Under the pieces are notes generated by a model that had not been told where the DNA came from, did not search any database, and saw only the letters and a list, made by a program, of their open reading frames with translations. This document shows positions 49,843 to 59,793 of a DNA stretch of 64,000 nt, in pieces. The DNA comes from Gammaproteobacteria bacterium. Lineage in GTDB: Bacteria; Pseudomonadota; Gammaproteobacteria; SZUA-140. Within the stretch, counting starts at the first letter, position 1, and each line of letters opens with the position of its first letter. Position numbers and translations under genes: made by a program. The DNA is taken from the NCBI GenBank assembly GCA_016218365.1, contig JACREF010000013.1, forward strand, positions 1 through 64,000. The letters are read 5' to 3'.

Positions 49843-50984
49843 GTACGTCACCGCCCGCCGATCCGCAGACCCTGGCAGCCCGGTGGATCCGTCCCGAGAT
49901 CCGTCAGCTTGCGGCCTATCATGTGCCGGATGCCCGCGGGCTGATCAAGCTCGATGCGATGGAGAACCCCTATCCGCTGCCGCTACAACTGCTTGCGCCG
50001 TGGCAGGCCCGGCTGGCGAGCGCTGAACTGAATCGCTATCCGGACCCCGCGGCCGCGACGCTGGTCAATACATTAACCCAGGTCTTTGCGGTGCCGGACG
50101 GGCAGCGGCTGCTGCTCGGCAACGGTTCGGATGAGCTGATCCAGCTGATCATGATGAGTGTGCTGGGCCCGGGGCGCAGCGTACTGGCGCCGGAGCCGAG
50201 TTTCAGCATGTACCGCATGATCGCCGGCTTCGTCGGCCTGGCGTATCACGGCGTCGCGCTCAATCCGAAGGGGTTCGAGCTGGATGTCGATGCGATGCTG
50301 GCCGCCATCGACCGTCATCAGCCGGCGGTGGTGTTCCTCTCTTATCCGAATAACCCGACCGGCAACCTGTTTGACCGTGATGCGGTATTGCAGATCGTGC
50401 GCCGTGCGCCGGGGCTGGTCGTGGTTGACGAGGCCTATCATGCCTTTGCCGGCGGCGCGTCGCTGCTGTCCGATCTGCCGCAGCACAGCAATCTGCTGGT
50501 GCTGCGCACGCTGTCGAAGATGGGGCTGGCCGGTCTGCGGCTTGGCATCCTCGCCGGGGCGCCGCCGTGGCTGGACCAGATCAACAAGATCCGGCTGCCG
50601 TACAATATCAATGTGCTGACCCAGCTCAGCGCCGAGTTTGCATTGCAGCACTACGCGGTGTTCAGGCAGCAGACCGACCGGATCTGCAGTGACCGCGAGG
50701 CGCTGCTGACCGCGCTGCGCGCCTTGCCTGGTCTGCAGGTCTACCCGAGCCAGGCCAACTTCATCCTGTTCCGCACGCCGCGTGGCCGCGCCCCGGTGCT
50801 GTTTGCCGCGCTGAAGGCGCGCGGTGTGCTGATCAAGTCACTCGATGGCTCGCATCCCCAGCTGCATGACTGCCTGCGGGTGACGATTGGCACGCCGGAC
50901 GAAAACCTGACCTTTATCGCCGCGCTGGGCCAGGCGCTCGATGAGCCACTGGATCAGCCGCTGGATGGGGCCGCGGTGTTGTAA
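49839..50984 (+). CDS. hisC: Histidinol-phosphate aminotransferase
   Basis: PLP-dependent aminotransferase of class I/II, 381 residues. It has [12 protein letters not shown], the PLP-site [19 protein letters not shown] and the Schiff-base Lys in [17 protein letters not shown] 49839 overlaps hisD (ATGA). Confidence 0.95.
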   Translation: MSTSPPADPQTLAARWIRPEIRQLAAYHVPDARGLIKLDAMENPYPLPLQLLAPWQARLASAELNRYPDPAAATLVNTLTQVFAVPDGQRLLLGNGSDELIQLIMMSVLGPGRSVLAPEPSFSMYRMIAGFVGLAYHGVALNPKGFELDVDAMLAAIDRHQPAVVFLSYPNNPTGNLFDRDAVLQIVRRAPGLVVVDEAYHAFAGGASLLSDLPQHSNLLVLRTLSKMGLAGLRLGILAGAPPWLDQINKIRLPYNINVLTQLSAEFALQHYAVFRQQTDRICSDREALLTALRALPGLQVYPSQANFILFRTPRGRAPVLFAALKARGVLIKSLDGSHPQLHDCLRVTIGTPDENLTFIAALGQALDEPLDQPLDGAAVL

Positions 50985-51040
50985 GCCGGGCCGCGCCTCA
51001 AGCACAATAGACCTACAGGATCACCAAGGAGACGACCGGC

Positions 51041-51634
51041 ATGACCGAGCGCAGCGCCAGGGTCAAACGCAACACCCTCGAGACACAGATCGAGGTCAGC
51101 GTCGCCATCGACGGCAGCGGCGAGGCCGCCCTGGCCAGCGGTGTGCCGTTCCTTGATCACATGCTCGATCAGGTGGCCAGGCACGGGCTGATCGATCTCG
51201 AGGTCAAGGCCAGTGGCGACCTGCACATCGATGCCCATCACACCGTCGAGGACATCGGCATCACGCTCGGCCAGGCGCTGCGCCAGGCGGTCGGCGACAA
51301 GCAGGGCATCCGCCGCTATGGTCATGCCTACGTGCCGCTCGATGAGGCCTTGTCGCGCGTCGTCGTCGATTTCTCCGGCCGCCCCGGTCTCGAATACCAT
51401 GTCGATTTTCCGCGCGCGCGCATCGGCGAGTTCGATGTCGATCTGCTGCGCGAGTTCTTCTCCGGGCTGGTCAATCATGCCCAGCTGACGCTGCACATCG
51501 ATTGCCTGCGCGGCCGCAACGCCCATCATATCGCCGAAACGATCTTCAAGGCGCTGGGCCGGGCCTTGCGCATGGCGCTGGAACACGACCCGCGCATGGC
51601 CGGGCAGCTGCCGTCGACCAAGGGCTCATTGTGA
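51041..51634 (+). CDS. hisB: Imidazoleglycerol-phosphate dehydratase
   Basis: Mn-dependent dehydratase, 197 residues, monofunctional (no N-terminal phosphatase domain as in E. coli HisB). The metal-binding histidines lie in [11 protein letters not shown] and [28 protein letters not shown] precedes the ATG. The histidinol-phosphatase function must be encoded elsewhere. Confidence 0.96.
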   Translation: MTERSARVKRNTLETQIEVSVAIDGSGEAALASGVPFLDHMLDQVARHGLIDLEVKASGDLHIDAHHTVEDIGITLGQALRQAVGDKQGIRRYGHAYVPLDEALSRVVVDFSGRPGLEYHVDFPRARIGEFDVDLLREFFSGLVNHAQLTLHIDCLRGRNAHHIAETIFKALGRALRMALEHDPRMAGQLPSTKGSL

Positions 51635-51670
51635 TCGCGCCGCTGCTGACGATGAGGTGATGACGGCATC

Positions 51671-52327
51671 ATGAACGTTCAGGTGGCGGTGATCGATTAC
51701 GGCATGGGTAACATCCGTTCGGTATCCAAGGCGCTGCAGCAGGCCGGTGGCGATCGCGTCGAGGTCGTCGTCACCGCCGATCCGGCGCAGCTGCGCCGCG
51801 CCTCGCACGTCGTGTTGCCCGGGGTCGGCGCCTTGCGCGACTGCATGAACGAGCTGGAGCGGCTGCAGCTGGTGGAGGTCATCGGCGAGTGTTTTGCTGC
51901 CAAGCCGTTTCTCGGCATCTGCCTCGGCATGCAGGCGCTGCTGGCGCGTAGCGAGGAGAATGACGGCACACCGGGGTTGGGGCTGTTGGGCGGCGAGGTG
52001 CTGCATTTCCGCGGCCGGGTTGCGGACCCGGCACTGAAGATCCCGCATATGGGGTGGAATAGCGTGCAGCAGACCCGGCCCCATCCGTTGTGGCAGGGCA
52101 TCGCCGATGGCAGCCGCTTCTATTTCGTGCACAGTTATTTTGTCCGGCCGCAACAGGATGCGCTGATTGCCGGCTGCACCGATTACGGCGGCCGCTTTGC
52201 ATCGGTGATCGCCCGGGACAATGTGTTTGCCATGCAGTTTCATCCCGAGAAGAGCCAGCACAGCGGCCTGCAGCTGCTGGGCAACTTCCTGCGCTGGGAT
52301 GGGAGGTGCCAGGAAGGCCATGATTGA
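51671..52327 (+). CDS. hisH: Imidazole glycerol phosphate synthase, glutaminase subunit
   Basis: Supplies ammonia to HisF. A 218-residue class I glutamine amidotransferase with Cys in GICLGMQAL and His/Glu in QFHPEKSQHSGLQLLG. Followed by a 340-bp gap filled with repeats, the only large gap in the his run. Confidence 0.96.
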   Translation: MNVQVAVIDYGMGNIRSVSKALQQAGGDRVEVVVTADPAQLRRASHVVLPGVGALRDCMNELERLQLVEVIGECFAAKPFLGICLGMQALLARSEENDGTPGLGLLGGEVLHFRGRVADPALKIPHMGWNSVQQTRPHPLWQGIADGSRFYFVHSYFVRPQQDALIAGCTDYGGRFASVIARDNVFAMQFHPEKSQHSGLQLLGNFLRWDGRCQEGHD

Positions 52328-52669
52328 TCCGTGTTGTTGTCATGCCCGCCCCCGATCGGAGTCGAGGGCAGGCTCCAGCGGGCATCCAGAAAGATCTGCA
52401 AGCACTGGATTCGCGCGGGCGCGGGAGTGACGGCTGTTGAAATTTTTGAGTTAGTCAGAGAGGAATGCTACTTACTTAAGGAGGTAGCCGGCGGGTAGCC
52501 TGGGTTGAGCGACAGCGAAACCCGGGTTTCACTCCGTTCAACCCAGGCTACCTCCTGGATTCCCGCGGGCGCGGGAGTGACGGCTGTTGAAATTTTTGAG
52601 TTAGTCAGAGAGTGCTGATGTGGGTTCATTGAGTAGAGGAGCGTGTGCAATGTTTCCGAGGACTGGCCG
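52328..52669. repeat. Nested repeats between hisH and hisA
   Basis: Two 57-bp direct copies (52406-52462 and 52556-52612; one mismatch) ending AGTTAGTCAGAGAG flank a 93-bp segment. Within that segment GGTAGCCTGGGTTGA (52494-52508) pairs with its perfect complement (52538-52552) around an inner 14-bp palindrome GAAACCCGGGTTTC (52517-52530). A further partial copy of hairpin material (GATCGGAGTCGAGGGCAGGC) lies at 52350-52385. No coding sequence. This looks like one repeat family inserted in or recombined with another. Confidence 0.8.
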
Positions 52670-53410
52670 ATGCTGCTGATACCCGCGATTGATATCAAGG
52701 ACGGCAAGTGCGTCCGCTTGCGCCAGGGACGGATGGATGACGACACGGTGTTTTCCGATGATCCGCTGGCGATGGCGGCACGCTGGGTCGAGGCCGGCGC
52801 GCGCCGGCTGCATCTGGTCGACCTGAATGGCGCGCTCGAGGGCCGGCCGGTCAACGCCGAGGTGGTGGCGCGCATCACCGCCGAGTTTCCCGATCTGCCG
52901 GTGCAGGTCGGCGGTGGCATCCGTGATGACGAGACCATCGAACGTTATCTCGCCGCCGGTGTCAGCTATGTGATCATCGGTACCTCGGCGGTCAATCAAC
53001 CGCATTTTGTCGCCGATGTCTGCACCGAGTTCCCGGGCCACATCATCGTCGGCCTCGATGCCCGCGATGGCAAGGTGGCGATCGATGGCTGGTCGAAGCT
53101 GTCACATCATGATGTCATCGATCTGGCGCGGCATTTCGAACAGGACGGCGTCGAGGCGATCATCTATACCGATATCAGCCGCGACGGCATGATGAAGGGT
53201 GTCAACATCGAGGCCACCGTGGCGCTGGCACGCGCGGTCAGCATCCCGGTCATCGCCTCCGGTGGCATCACCAACCAGGGCGACATCGAGGCCTTGTATA
53301 AAGTGAAAGAAGAAGGCATCGTCGGCGCGGTCATCGGCCGCGCGATCTATGAGGGCGCCATCGATTTTGCCGCGGCCCAGCGTTGGGTCGATCAGCAGGG
53401 TGGCGCATGA
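52670..53410 (+). CDS. hisA: Phosphoribosylformimino-5-aminoimidazole carboxamide ribotide isomerase
   Basis: TIM-barrel isomerase, 246 residues. The catalytic Asp in [19 protein letters not shown] and the second Asp in [16 protein letters not shown] are visible, and [11 protein letters not shown] for phosphate binding. ATG 52670 follows GAGG; an in-frame ATG at 52643 would add 9 extra residues. Overlaps hisF by ATGA. Confidence 0.95.
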   Translation: MLLIPAIDIKDGKCVRLRQGRMDDDTVFSDDPLAMAARWVEAGARRLHLVDLNGALEGRPVNAEVVARITAEFPDLPVQVGGGIRDDETIERYLAAGVSYVIIGTSAVNQPHFVADVCTEFPGHIIVGLDARDGKVAIDGWSKLSHHDVIDLARHFEQDGVEAIIYTDISRDGMMKGVNIEATVALARAVSIPVIASGGITNQGDIEALYKVKEEGIVGAVIGRAIYEGAIDFAAAQRWVDQQGGA

Positions 53411-54195
53411 CACTGGCCAAGCGCATCATCCCGTGTCTCGACGTCGATCAGGGTCGCGTCGTCAAGGGGGTGCGCTTCGTCGATATCCGCGATGCCGGCG
53501 ATCCGGTCGAGGTGGCGAAGATCTATGACGTGCAGGGTGCCGATGAACTGGTGTTTCTCGACATCACCGCCAGCCATGAAGACCGGGCGACGATGGTCCA
53601 TGTCGTCGAACAGGTCGCCAGCCAGGTGTTCATCCCGTTGACCGTCGGTGGCGGCATCCGCGAGGTCGCCGATATCCGCCGCATGCTGAATGCCGGCGCC
53701 GACAAGGTTGCGATCAACACCGCCGCCGTCGCCAATCCCGAATTCGTCCGTCAGGCCGCGCAGCGTTTCGGCAGCCAGTGCATCGTCGTCGCCGTCGATG
53801 CCAAGCGGGTCAGCGCCCCGGGCGAGCCGCCGCGCTGGGAGATCTTCACCCATGGCGGGCGGCGCGCCACCGGGCTTGATGTCATCGAGTGGGTGCGGCG
53901 CATGGCCGATTACGGTGCCGGTGAGATCCTGCTGACCAGCATGGACCGGGACGGCACCCAGGATGGTTACGATGTCGCGCTGCTGCGCGCGGTCAGCGCT
54001 GCGGTGCCGGTGCCGGTCATCGCCTCCGGTGGCGTCGGCACGCTGGAGCACCTGGCCGCCGGCATCCTCGATGGCCATGCCGATGCGGTGCTGGCGGCCA
54101 GCATCTTCCATTTCGGCACCTATAGCGTCGGCGAGGCCAAGCGCTACCTGGCGCAGCGCGGCATCGATGTGCGGCTGGCCGAGGCCACACCGTGA
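53407..54195 (+). CDS. hisF: Imidazole glycerol phosphate synthase, cyclase subunit
   Basis: TIM-barrel enzyme closing the imidazole ring, 262 residues. It has [19 protein letters not shown] (catalytic Asp), [11 protein letters not shown] and the second Asp in [16 protein letters not shown]. Starts at ATG 53407 inside the hisA stop. Partner of hisH, despite the repeat gap between them. Confidence 0.96.
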   Translation: MTLAKRIIPCLDVDQGRVVKGVRFVDIRDAGDPVEVAKIYDVQGADELVFLDITASHEDRATMVHVVEQVASQVFIPLTVGGGIREVADIRRMLNAGADKVAINTAAVANPEFVRQAAQRFGSQCIVVAVDAKRVSAPGEPPRWEIFTHGGRRATGLDVIEWVRRMADYGAGEILLTSMDRDGTQDGYDVALLRAVSAAVPVPVIASGGVGTLEHLAAGILDGHADAVLAASIFHFGTYSVGEAKRYLAQRGIDVRLAEATP

Positions 54196-54587
54196 GCAGC
54201 GGCTGGCTCGACCAGATCCGCTGGACCAGCGACGGGCTGGTGCCGGTCATCGCCCAGGAACAGGGCAGCGGCACCATCCTGATGCTGGCCTGGATGAACC
54301 GCGCGGCGCTGGCCGAGACCGCGGACAGCGGCTACGCCGTCTACTGGTCGCGGTCGCGCCAGGCGCTGTGGCGCAAGGGTGAGCGCTCCGGCCATCGCCA
54401 GCGCGTGGCGCAGATCCGGCTCGATTGTGACAACGACGTTGTGCTGCTCGAGGTCGAGCAGCAGGGCGGTGTGGCCTGCCATACCGGGCGCCACAGCTGT
54501 TTCTATCAGCGCCTGGAACGCGGCCAGTGGCAGGCCGTGGAGCCGGTGGTCAAAGACCCGGCGACGATCTATAAGGAGGGCAGATGA
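54192..54587 (+). CDS. hisI: Phosphoribosyl-AMP cyclohydrolase
   Basis: A 131-residue monofunctional HisI with the metal-binding [13 protein letters not shown] and [13 protein letters not shown] cysteines. GTG 54192 overlaps hisF. hisE follows with a 4-base overlap as a separate gene, whereas E. coli fuses the two. Confidence 0.95.
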   Translation: MSSGWLDQIRWTSDGLVPVIAQEQGSGTILMLAWMNRAALAETADSGYAVYWSRSRQALWRKGERSGHRQRVAQIRLDCDNDVVLLEVEQQGGVACHTGRHSCFYQRLERGQWQAVEPVVKDPATIYKEGR

Positions 54588-54904
54588 GCGACACCTTGAG
54601 CCGGCTGGCGGACGTCATCGAGTCGCGCAAGGGCGCCGCCCCCGACAGTTCCTATGTCGCCAGCCTGTATGCCAGGGGGCGCGACACCATCCTGAAAAAG
54701 GTCGGCGAGGAGGCGGTCGAGACGGTACTGGCCGCCAAGGACGGGGTGGCGGACAAACTGATCTACGAGACCGCCGACCTGTGGTTCCATACCCTGGTGA
54801 TGCTGGCCGAGCAGGGGTTGCGCCCCGAGGCGGTGCTGGCGGAGCTGGAACGCCGGATTGGCGTGTCCGGCCACGACGAAAAGGCGTCGCGCCAAAAGGG
54901 CTGA
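54584..54904 (+). CDS. hisE: Phosphoribosyl-ATP pyrophosphatase
   Basis: A 106-residue MazG-like all-alpha hydrolase: [20 protein letters not shown] and [24 protein letters not shown]. Ends the his run, which contains all of the pathway except hisN/phosphatase and hisZ. Confidence 0.94.
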   Translation: MSDTLSRLADVIESRKGAAPDSSYVASLYARGRDTILKKVGEEAVETVLAAKDGVADKLIYETADLWFHTLVMLAEQGLRPEAVLAELERRIGVSGHDEKASRQKG

Positions 54905-54978
54905 TCTCTGCTACCATAGGTCATTCAGTCGGCACGGGACCCGGGACCGGCCATTCAAACGGAAAGCTGGAGGACGCC

Positions 54979-55236
54979 ATGGGAATTAGTGTTCCGCAAT
55001 TATTGATCATCATGCTGATCGTGCTGCTGCTGTTTGGCACCAAGAAGCTGCGCGGCATCGGCGCCGATCTTGGCAGTGCGGTCAAGAATTTCAAGGATGA
55101 GATGGGCAAGGGTGGCAAGGATGACGAGCAGCAGGCCCAGCAGACCACGCAGCGCCGCGAGGAACTGAGCCATGACAGCACGGGCCGCGTCATCGAAGGC
55201 GAGGTCACCAAGCAGAAGGACAAGGAACGGGTGTGA
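54979..55236 (+). CDS. tatA: Twin-arginine translocase subunit TatA
   Basis: An 85-residue protein with one N-terminal TM helix ([20 protein letters not shown]), the [10 protein letters not shown] hinge, an amphipathic helix ([11 protein letters not shown]) and a charged C-terminal tail. Forms the translocation pore in the Tat pathway for folded proteins. Ribosome site GGAGGA. First gene of tatABC, 75 bp after hisE. Confidence 0.95.
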   Translation: MGISVPQLLIIMLIVLLLFGTKKLRGIGADLGSAVKNFKDEMGKGGKDDEQQAQQTTQRREELSHDSTGRVIEGEVTKQKDKERV

Positions 55237-55274
55237 GCGGCGCTGCCGCGTTGACAACGCCGGGATAGCGCGCC

Positions 55275-55667
55275 ATGTTTGACATCGGGTTCGGCGAGAT
55301 CGTGGTGGTCTGCATCGTCGCGTTGCTGGTGGTCGGACCTGACGAGTTTCCACAGCTGGTGGCGACCGTCGGCCGCTGGCTCGGCAAGGTGCGCCGTTTC
55401 CTGTCCGATACCAAGGCCGATTTCGACCGCGAGGTTCAGCGCATCGACGAGCTGAAGCGCAAGGTCGACCAGGAGCTCGAGATCGCCGAGGCCCATCGCA
55501 ATCTCGATCCCAATCAACCGACGGTGCCGGTGGCACGGCGCAGCCTGCCGCAGGCCCCGGCCGCCCCGATACCACCCACCGACAGTGATACGACAGCGGC
55601 CGCAGTCGACGCGTCGGATGCCGACGCTGCTGAACGGTCGGGCGCGCGGGTGAAACAGTCATCGTGA
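55275..55667 (+). CDS. tatB: Twin-arginine translocase subunit TatB
   Basis: A 130-residue protein: TM helix with MFDIGFGEIVVVCIVALLVV, PDEFPQ hinge, amphipathic helix (RFLSDTKADFDREVQR), then a proline/alanine-rich tail. TatB forms the receptor complex with TatC. The stop overlaps the tatC start. Confidence 0.95.
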   Translation: MFDIGFGEIVVVCIVALLVVGPDEFPQLVATVGRWLGKVRRFLSDTKADFDREVQRIDELKRKVDQELEIAEAHRNLDPNQPTVPVARRSLPQAPAAPIPPTDSDTTAAAVDASDADAAERSGARVKQSS

Positions 55668-56440
55668 GCCGCGGCCCGCAGTCATATCCGCCGGATCGCG
55701 GCCAGCCGTTTGTTGCCCATCTGATCGAACTGCGGCGCCGGCTGATGGTGATCCTCGGTGGCATGACGCTGATCTTTCTGGCACTGGTGCCGTTCACCAA
55801 CGAGTTGTATGCCGAACTGGCCAAGCCGCTGATCCGCTATCTGCCGCAGGGCAGCACGATGATTGCGACCGAGGTCGCCTCGACGTTTTTTGCCCCGTTC
55901 AAGTTCACGATGTTCTGCGCGCTGTTCCTGTCGATCCCGCTGCTGCTGCACCAGATCTGGGGTTTCGTCGCACCGGGGCTGTACCGCCGCGAGCGCCGCA
56001 TCGTGCTGCCGCTGCTGGTGTCGAGCACGCTGCTGTTCTACCTCGGCATGGTGTTCGCGTATTTCGTCGTGTTCCCGCTGATGTTCAAGTTCTTCATCAG
56101 CACCGCGCCCGCAGGCGTGACGGTGATGACCGACATCACCCAGTATCTGGACTTCGTGCTGAAGCTGTTCTTCTCGTTTGGCCTCGCCTTCGAGGTGCCG
56201 GTGATCACCGTCATCGTCGTCTGGGCCGGTTTCGTCAGCGCCGATCAGCTGGCGGCCAAACGCTCCTATGTCATCGTCGGCGCCTTCATCATCGGCATGA
56301 TCCTGACGCCGCCGGACGTGTTCTCGCAGACGCTGCTGGCGGTGCCGATGTGGCTGCTGTTCGAGGTTGGCCTGCTGTGCTCGCGTTTTGTGGCGCGGCG
56401 TCAGCCTGACGAGACAGCAGAAGAAGCATCTGCCGACTGA
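55664..56440 (+). CDS. tatC: Twin-arginine translocase subunit TatC
   Basis: A 258-residue inner-membrane protein with six TM segments; PFVAHLIELRRRLM at the start, FAPFKFTMFCALFLS and PPDVFSQTLLAVPMWLLFE near the end are family marks. Recognises the twin-arginine motif of substrates. Last gene of the operon; it is followed by 380 bp of intergenic repeats. Confidence 0.96.
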   Translation: MSRGPQSYPPDRGQPFVAHLIELRRRLMVILGGMTLIFLALVPFTNELYAELAKPLIRYLPQGSTMIATEVASTFFAPFKFTMFCALFLSIPLLLHQIWGFVAPGLYRRERRIVLPLLVSSTLLFYLGMVFAYFVVFPLMFKFFISTAPAGVTVMTDITQYLDFVLKLFFSFGLAFEVPVITVIVVWAGFVSADQLAAKRSYVIVGAFIIGMILTPPDVFSQTLLAVPMWLLFEVGLLCSRFVARRQPDETAEEASAD

Positions 56441-56821
56441 TGAGGGGTCGCAGGTACAAGGCGGTTTCATTCTCCATCCCCCTATCGTAAACGGGAGAGG
56501 ATAGGGGAGAGGGCAGTCCAGTAGATTGGGCAGAGCGGTTTTCGCGAAGCCCAACATGTCAGACCGCCCGGCAATGTTGGGCTTCGTGCCTCAGCCCAAG
56601 CTGCCAACCTTGCTGGACTCGCTCAGGGCAATAGAGAAGTCGTGTCCCGGGTTGTTTGGCTCGTTGACTTGGACTTGATTGACTATCGGCGCCGAGCTGG
56701 TTAGATTATGACCTCTATATATGCGCCTTTTTATAGTGTCAGGGCTGCTATGGCAATGACTCTTAACTTATGAATTTGGTAAATTCCTTGTAACCGGATT
56801 CTTCCCATGAATGCTAAGGAG
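56441..56821. repeat. Intergenic region with a 13-bp perfect inverted repeat
   Basis: CGAAGCCCAACAT (56545-56557) and ATGTTGGGCTTCG (56574-56586) flank a 16-nt loop. This GTTGGGCTTCG-type palindrome is a common intergenic repeat in gammaproteobacteria. A purine-rich stretch (AACGGGAGAGGATAGGGGAG, 56489-56508) lies just upstream. No gene was found in this stretch. Confidence 0.7.
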
Positions 56822-56942
56822 GCTCTGATTAATTCAAAAATTACCACGGCCGTCATTCCCGCGAAAGCGGGAATCCAGGTATTACAGGTAGTTATGGATG
56901 CCCGCTTCCGCGGGCATGACGACAATGCGAATTAATCAGAGC
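56822..56942. repeat. 121-bp MITE-like element
   Basis: Terminal inverted repeats of 14 bp, GCTCTGATTAATTC (56822-56835) and GAATTAATCAGAGC (56929-56942), enclose two internal hairpins, ATTCCCGC/GCGGGAAT (56855-56874) and ATGCCCGC/GCGGGCAT (56898-56917). No transposase is encoded. The internal hairpins belong to the widespread CATTCCCGCGAAAGCGGGAAT family of proteobacterial repeats. A degenerate copy is at 1351-1427. Confidence 0.85.
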
Positions 56943-58901
56943 ATCCCTAAAGCAAATTCATTATTTTTTACTTTTCTCTGGCTCGCCCTGATGCTAAGTG
57001 GTTGTGGCGGTGGAGTGACCGGTGTTTTGAGTGGTGCGAATAGCGTGGTCAGCGGGGTGGTCAACAGTGTCCCGCCGGGCAAATGTCCAAGCGGCGGCAT
57101 TACCGTCAATTCAGGGATAGATTCGAATAGCAACAAGATCCTGGATGCTTCGGAAATCTCAACCACACAATATGTTTGCCATGGCACGAATGGGTCAGCA
57201 GGGTTGACATCATTGGTGTCTGCGACGGATGAGCCAAGTGGCGCCAATTGCGCAGACGGCGGCAAGAAGATCAATGTTGGTTTGGACGAAAACAGCAACA
57301 ATGTCCTGGATGCGAGTGAAATAGTCTCAACGGCCTACATATGTAACGGATCGAAAGCGGCCAATGGCACTAATGGCACTGACGGCACGAATGGAATAAA
57401 CGGTGCAAACGGCAGGGATGGCCACAATAGCTTGGTCAGCATAGTGCCGGAACCGGTTGATTCCTTCTATTGTAAGTATGGCGGCAATAAGGTCAGTAGT
57501 GGCCTGGATTCGAATGCTAATGGCGCGCTTGATGATCCTGAAGAAGTGATGGCCAGTTATTACGTTTGTAATGGTGCGCCGGGTGCTGCGGGGGCTGCCG
57601 GAGAGACGGGCGCCACAGGTCCGGCCGGAGCTACAGGCGCGACTGGTCCGGCGGGTCCTGCGGGGCCAGGTATAACGTGGGTCGATGTCACAGGCGCATC
57701 AGTTCAGGCGGAATCAAACAAGGGCTATATAGCCAACAGTGGTTCTCAAGTGACGATAACGCTGCCTCGGTCGCCGCTTTTTGGTGATCTTGTCCAGATA
57801 TCCGGTGCTGGCGCAGGTGGATGGAAGGTGGCGCAAAATGACGGCCAGTCAATCATAACCAAGAACGTTAGTATTGATTACGAACAATTATGGAAGTCAC
57901 GAGAGTCTCTGAGGGCATGGAATGTTATAGCGATGTCTTCTGATGGGGTTAAGGTAGTTGCTGCAGTCAGGGGAGGGCATATCTACACATCGGATGATTC
58001 CGGCGTGACATGGACTGAGAGGCAGCCCATTCCATCCGGAGGCTACTGGACGGCTGTTACCTCATCGTCTGATGGATCGATGCTGACTGCTGCTACAAAT
58101 GGACCTGAAGGCATATTCATCTCCTCGGATGCTGGAGCGACTTGGACGCATATTCTGGGGTCCCCTTCATCGATAGGGGCGCTTGCGGCATCCGCAGATG
58201 GAACAAAATTAGTTGCGACGGTGGGTGAGCAAAATAACCCAATATATACATCCGTGGATGCTGGCCTTAATTGGATAGCTCATAATGTTTCTGGGTTATC
58301 ATTTTACTCGGTCGCGTCCTCATCCGATGGATCCCGTCTTTTGGCGACATGTAAGACGCAAGATATTCAACCTATTAGCATGCTGTGTACGTCTGCAGAT
58401 TCCGGAGCTTCTTGGGTGACGCGAGAATCAGATAGAAACTGGTCATCAGTGGCATCATCTTCTGACGGCTCAAAACTCGTAGCAACTACTTCCGGAGGGA
58501 GCATATATACCTCCTCAGATTATGGCGTGAGCTGGGCACCGCATGGACGCAGTGGCCTTTGGATGTCAGTGGCATCATCGTCAGACGGTACAAAACTCGT
58601 CGCAGCTGAGCAGGGTTTTGGCGGTTATATGTATACCTCGAATGATTCAGGGAACAACTGGACAGTACGCTCATCGAATCGGTTATGGCGCTCAGTAGCA
58701 ACTTCCTCAGACGGCACACATTTGGCCGCCATAGAAGAGAATGGACATATTTATACTTCGCTTCCATTCAGTGATGGCGCTACAACAATAGGGCCTGCAG
58801 GGGCAATCATCGGTGCCCAATATGACACCGCCGATCTCCAATACATTGGCAACAATCAGTTCATGGTGCGTGGCTATATGGGTAATTTGTTGATTCAGTA
58901 A
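56925..58901 (+). CDS. Lipoprotein with Cys-framed Ca-loop repeats, collagen-like segment and beta-propeller
   Basis: A 658-residue surface-type lipoprotein. Lipobox LMLSGC (Cys 27). Three repeats (about 50-215), each framed by cysteines and with an EF-hand-like loop (IDSNSNKILDASEI, LDENSNNVLDASEI, LDSNANGALDDPEE), resemble DUF7151 modules. A collagen-like Gly-x-y run follows (about 218-245; GATGPAGATGATGPAGPAG). Then come about seven propeller blades (about 340-620) of the form SSSDG-x-KLVA...IYTS-x-D-x-G-x-x-W, as in BNR/sialidase-like folds. The DNA looks lower in GC than its neighbours, a sign of transfer. ATG 56925 (or in-frame ATGs at 56898 and 56916) lies inside the MITE-like element; no later start would keep the signal peptide. 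Confidence 0.7.
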   Translation: MRINQSIPKANSLFFTFLWLALMLSGCGGGVTGVLSGANSVVSGVVNSVPPGKCPSGGITVNSGIDSNSNKILDASEISTTQYVCHGTNGSAGLTSLVSATDEPSGANCADGGKKINVGLDENSNNVLDASEIVSTAYICNGSKAANGTNGTDGTNGINGANGRDGHNSLVSIVPEPVDSFYCKYGGNKVSSGLDSNANGALDDPEEVMASYYVCNGAPGAAGAAGETGATGPAGATGATGPAGPAGPGITWVDVTGASVQAESNKGYIANSGSQVTITLPRSPLFGDLVQISGAGAGGWKVAQNDGQSIITKNVSIDYEQLWKSRESLRAWNVIAMSSDGVKVVAAVRGGHIYTSDDSGVTWTERQPIPSGGYWTAVTSSSDGSMLTAATNGPEGIFISSDAGATWTHILGSPSSIGALAASADGTKLVATVGEQNNPIYTSVDAGLNWIAHNVSGLSFYSVASSSDGSRLLATCKTQDIQPISMLCTSADSGASWVTRESDRNWSSVASSSDGSKLVATTSGGSIYTSSDYGVSWAPHGRSGLWMSVASSSDGTKLVAAEQGFGGYMYTSNDSGNNWTVRSSNRLWRSVATSSDGTHLAAIEENGHIYTSLPFSDGATTIGPAGAIIGAQYDTADLQYIGNNQFMVRGYMGNLLIQ

Positions 58902-59281
58902 AAGAAGATTCAGGTTGGGGTGGAATTCCTTTTAAGGAACGCTGACATAATCCCCGGCTGCAATGACCAGCTGATTGTTGCAAGACGCGCGGAGTGGCGC
59001 ATCGCATCGGAAGATAGAATATCTCTGAAAAATCCCGACGCTCCGGGTCAATAAACAAGGCAGTCCGGCATGGCCAGGAGGCCGCTGCCGCGCCATGTGC
59101 AAGCAGGATGTCACGCGCAGCCTTCGTTACATCAAGGAGAAATGGCGCAACCGCTGGAAGAACTGGCGCGGCGGCGCCTGTCGCCGCACTCCATATCGAT
59201 CAAGATGATCAGCCCCAGAATATCTTTCAGTCCGACGGCCTGGTCGCTTGTTAATCCCTCCATCCTCTCTATCTCTATACC
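58902..59281. other. Intergenic gap without a clear gene
   Basis: No convincing product was found. A 48-codon plus-strand frame starting at ATG 59141 has a strong ribosome site (AAGGAG) but an unlike-protein, Ser/Pro/Ile-rich C-terminus, and adjacent frames are also open. It may be a frameshifted remnant. Confidence 0.4.
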
Positions 59282-59641
59282 CTAAACGAGCACAATCTGC
59301 GACCGCATGCTATAGAGTACGAATAACACCTCTTCCTGTTCCCGCTGGCCGATATTGTTCTTCTGCAGGGCGGCCAGGGCATCATTGAGCACGGCCATGA
59401 ATTCGTGGGCGGAGATATTCATCCCCTTATGCGCAGCCAACATATCCTTGCCCTTGTAGACATCGGGACCGCCGGTGCCAGTAATAAAAAAGGTGGCAGC
59501 GGCATTTTTTATCTTGGCGAGATCGCTGTTGGCAAACCGCGTGGCGATGGCCTTGTTTGCCATATGATTGTCCACGACGTCGTTCGCCAGTCGGGTGATG
59601 CCTTCAGCGCCGCCCAGGCGTTCAAAAAGTGATTGGCCCAT
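59282..59641 (-). CDS. glbN: Group I truncated haemoglobin
   Basis: A 119-residue 2-over-2 globin. SLFERLGGAEGITRLANDVV is the usual start and AAHKGMNISAHEF contains the proximal haem His (about 71). Group I members bind O2 or NO and are linked to nitrosative stress or oxygen handling. Ribosome site AGGAG precedes the ATG. Divergent from the HxlR-type regulator 152 bp away. Confidence 0.9.
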   Translation of the reverse strand: MGQSLFERLGGAEGITRLANDVVDNHMANKAIATRFANSDLAKIKNAAATFFITGTGGPDVYKGKDMLAAHKGMNISAHEFMAVLNDALAALQKNNIGQREQEEVLFVLYSMRSQIVLV

Positions 59642-59793
59642 GATTTATCTCCTATGTTGATAAAAAACTCACTGCAATAATGAAATGGTGGTTGATGCCT
59701 TAATAAGCTAGCATTGTGCATAGAGGCCGGGAAGTACAGAATCTGTAGTGGCCGCAGCAATGATCAGCAGCTGGACTCAACAGGAGGGATTCA

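Noticed and set aside
57570-57670. Short-period repetitive DNA, considered as a CRISPR or VNTR
   Set aside because: It encodes a collagen-like Gly-x-y run in frame; there are no uniform repeats with unique spacers. No CRISPR array was seen anywhere in the window.
59070-59285. 71-codon plus-strand frame before the globin gene
   Set aside because: No family, Ser/Pro/Ile-rich C-terminus, overlapping open frames; the good ribosome site at 59133 alone does not support a gene.
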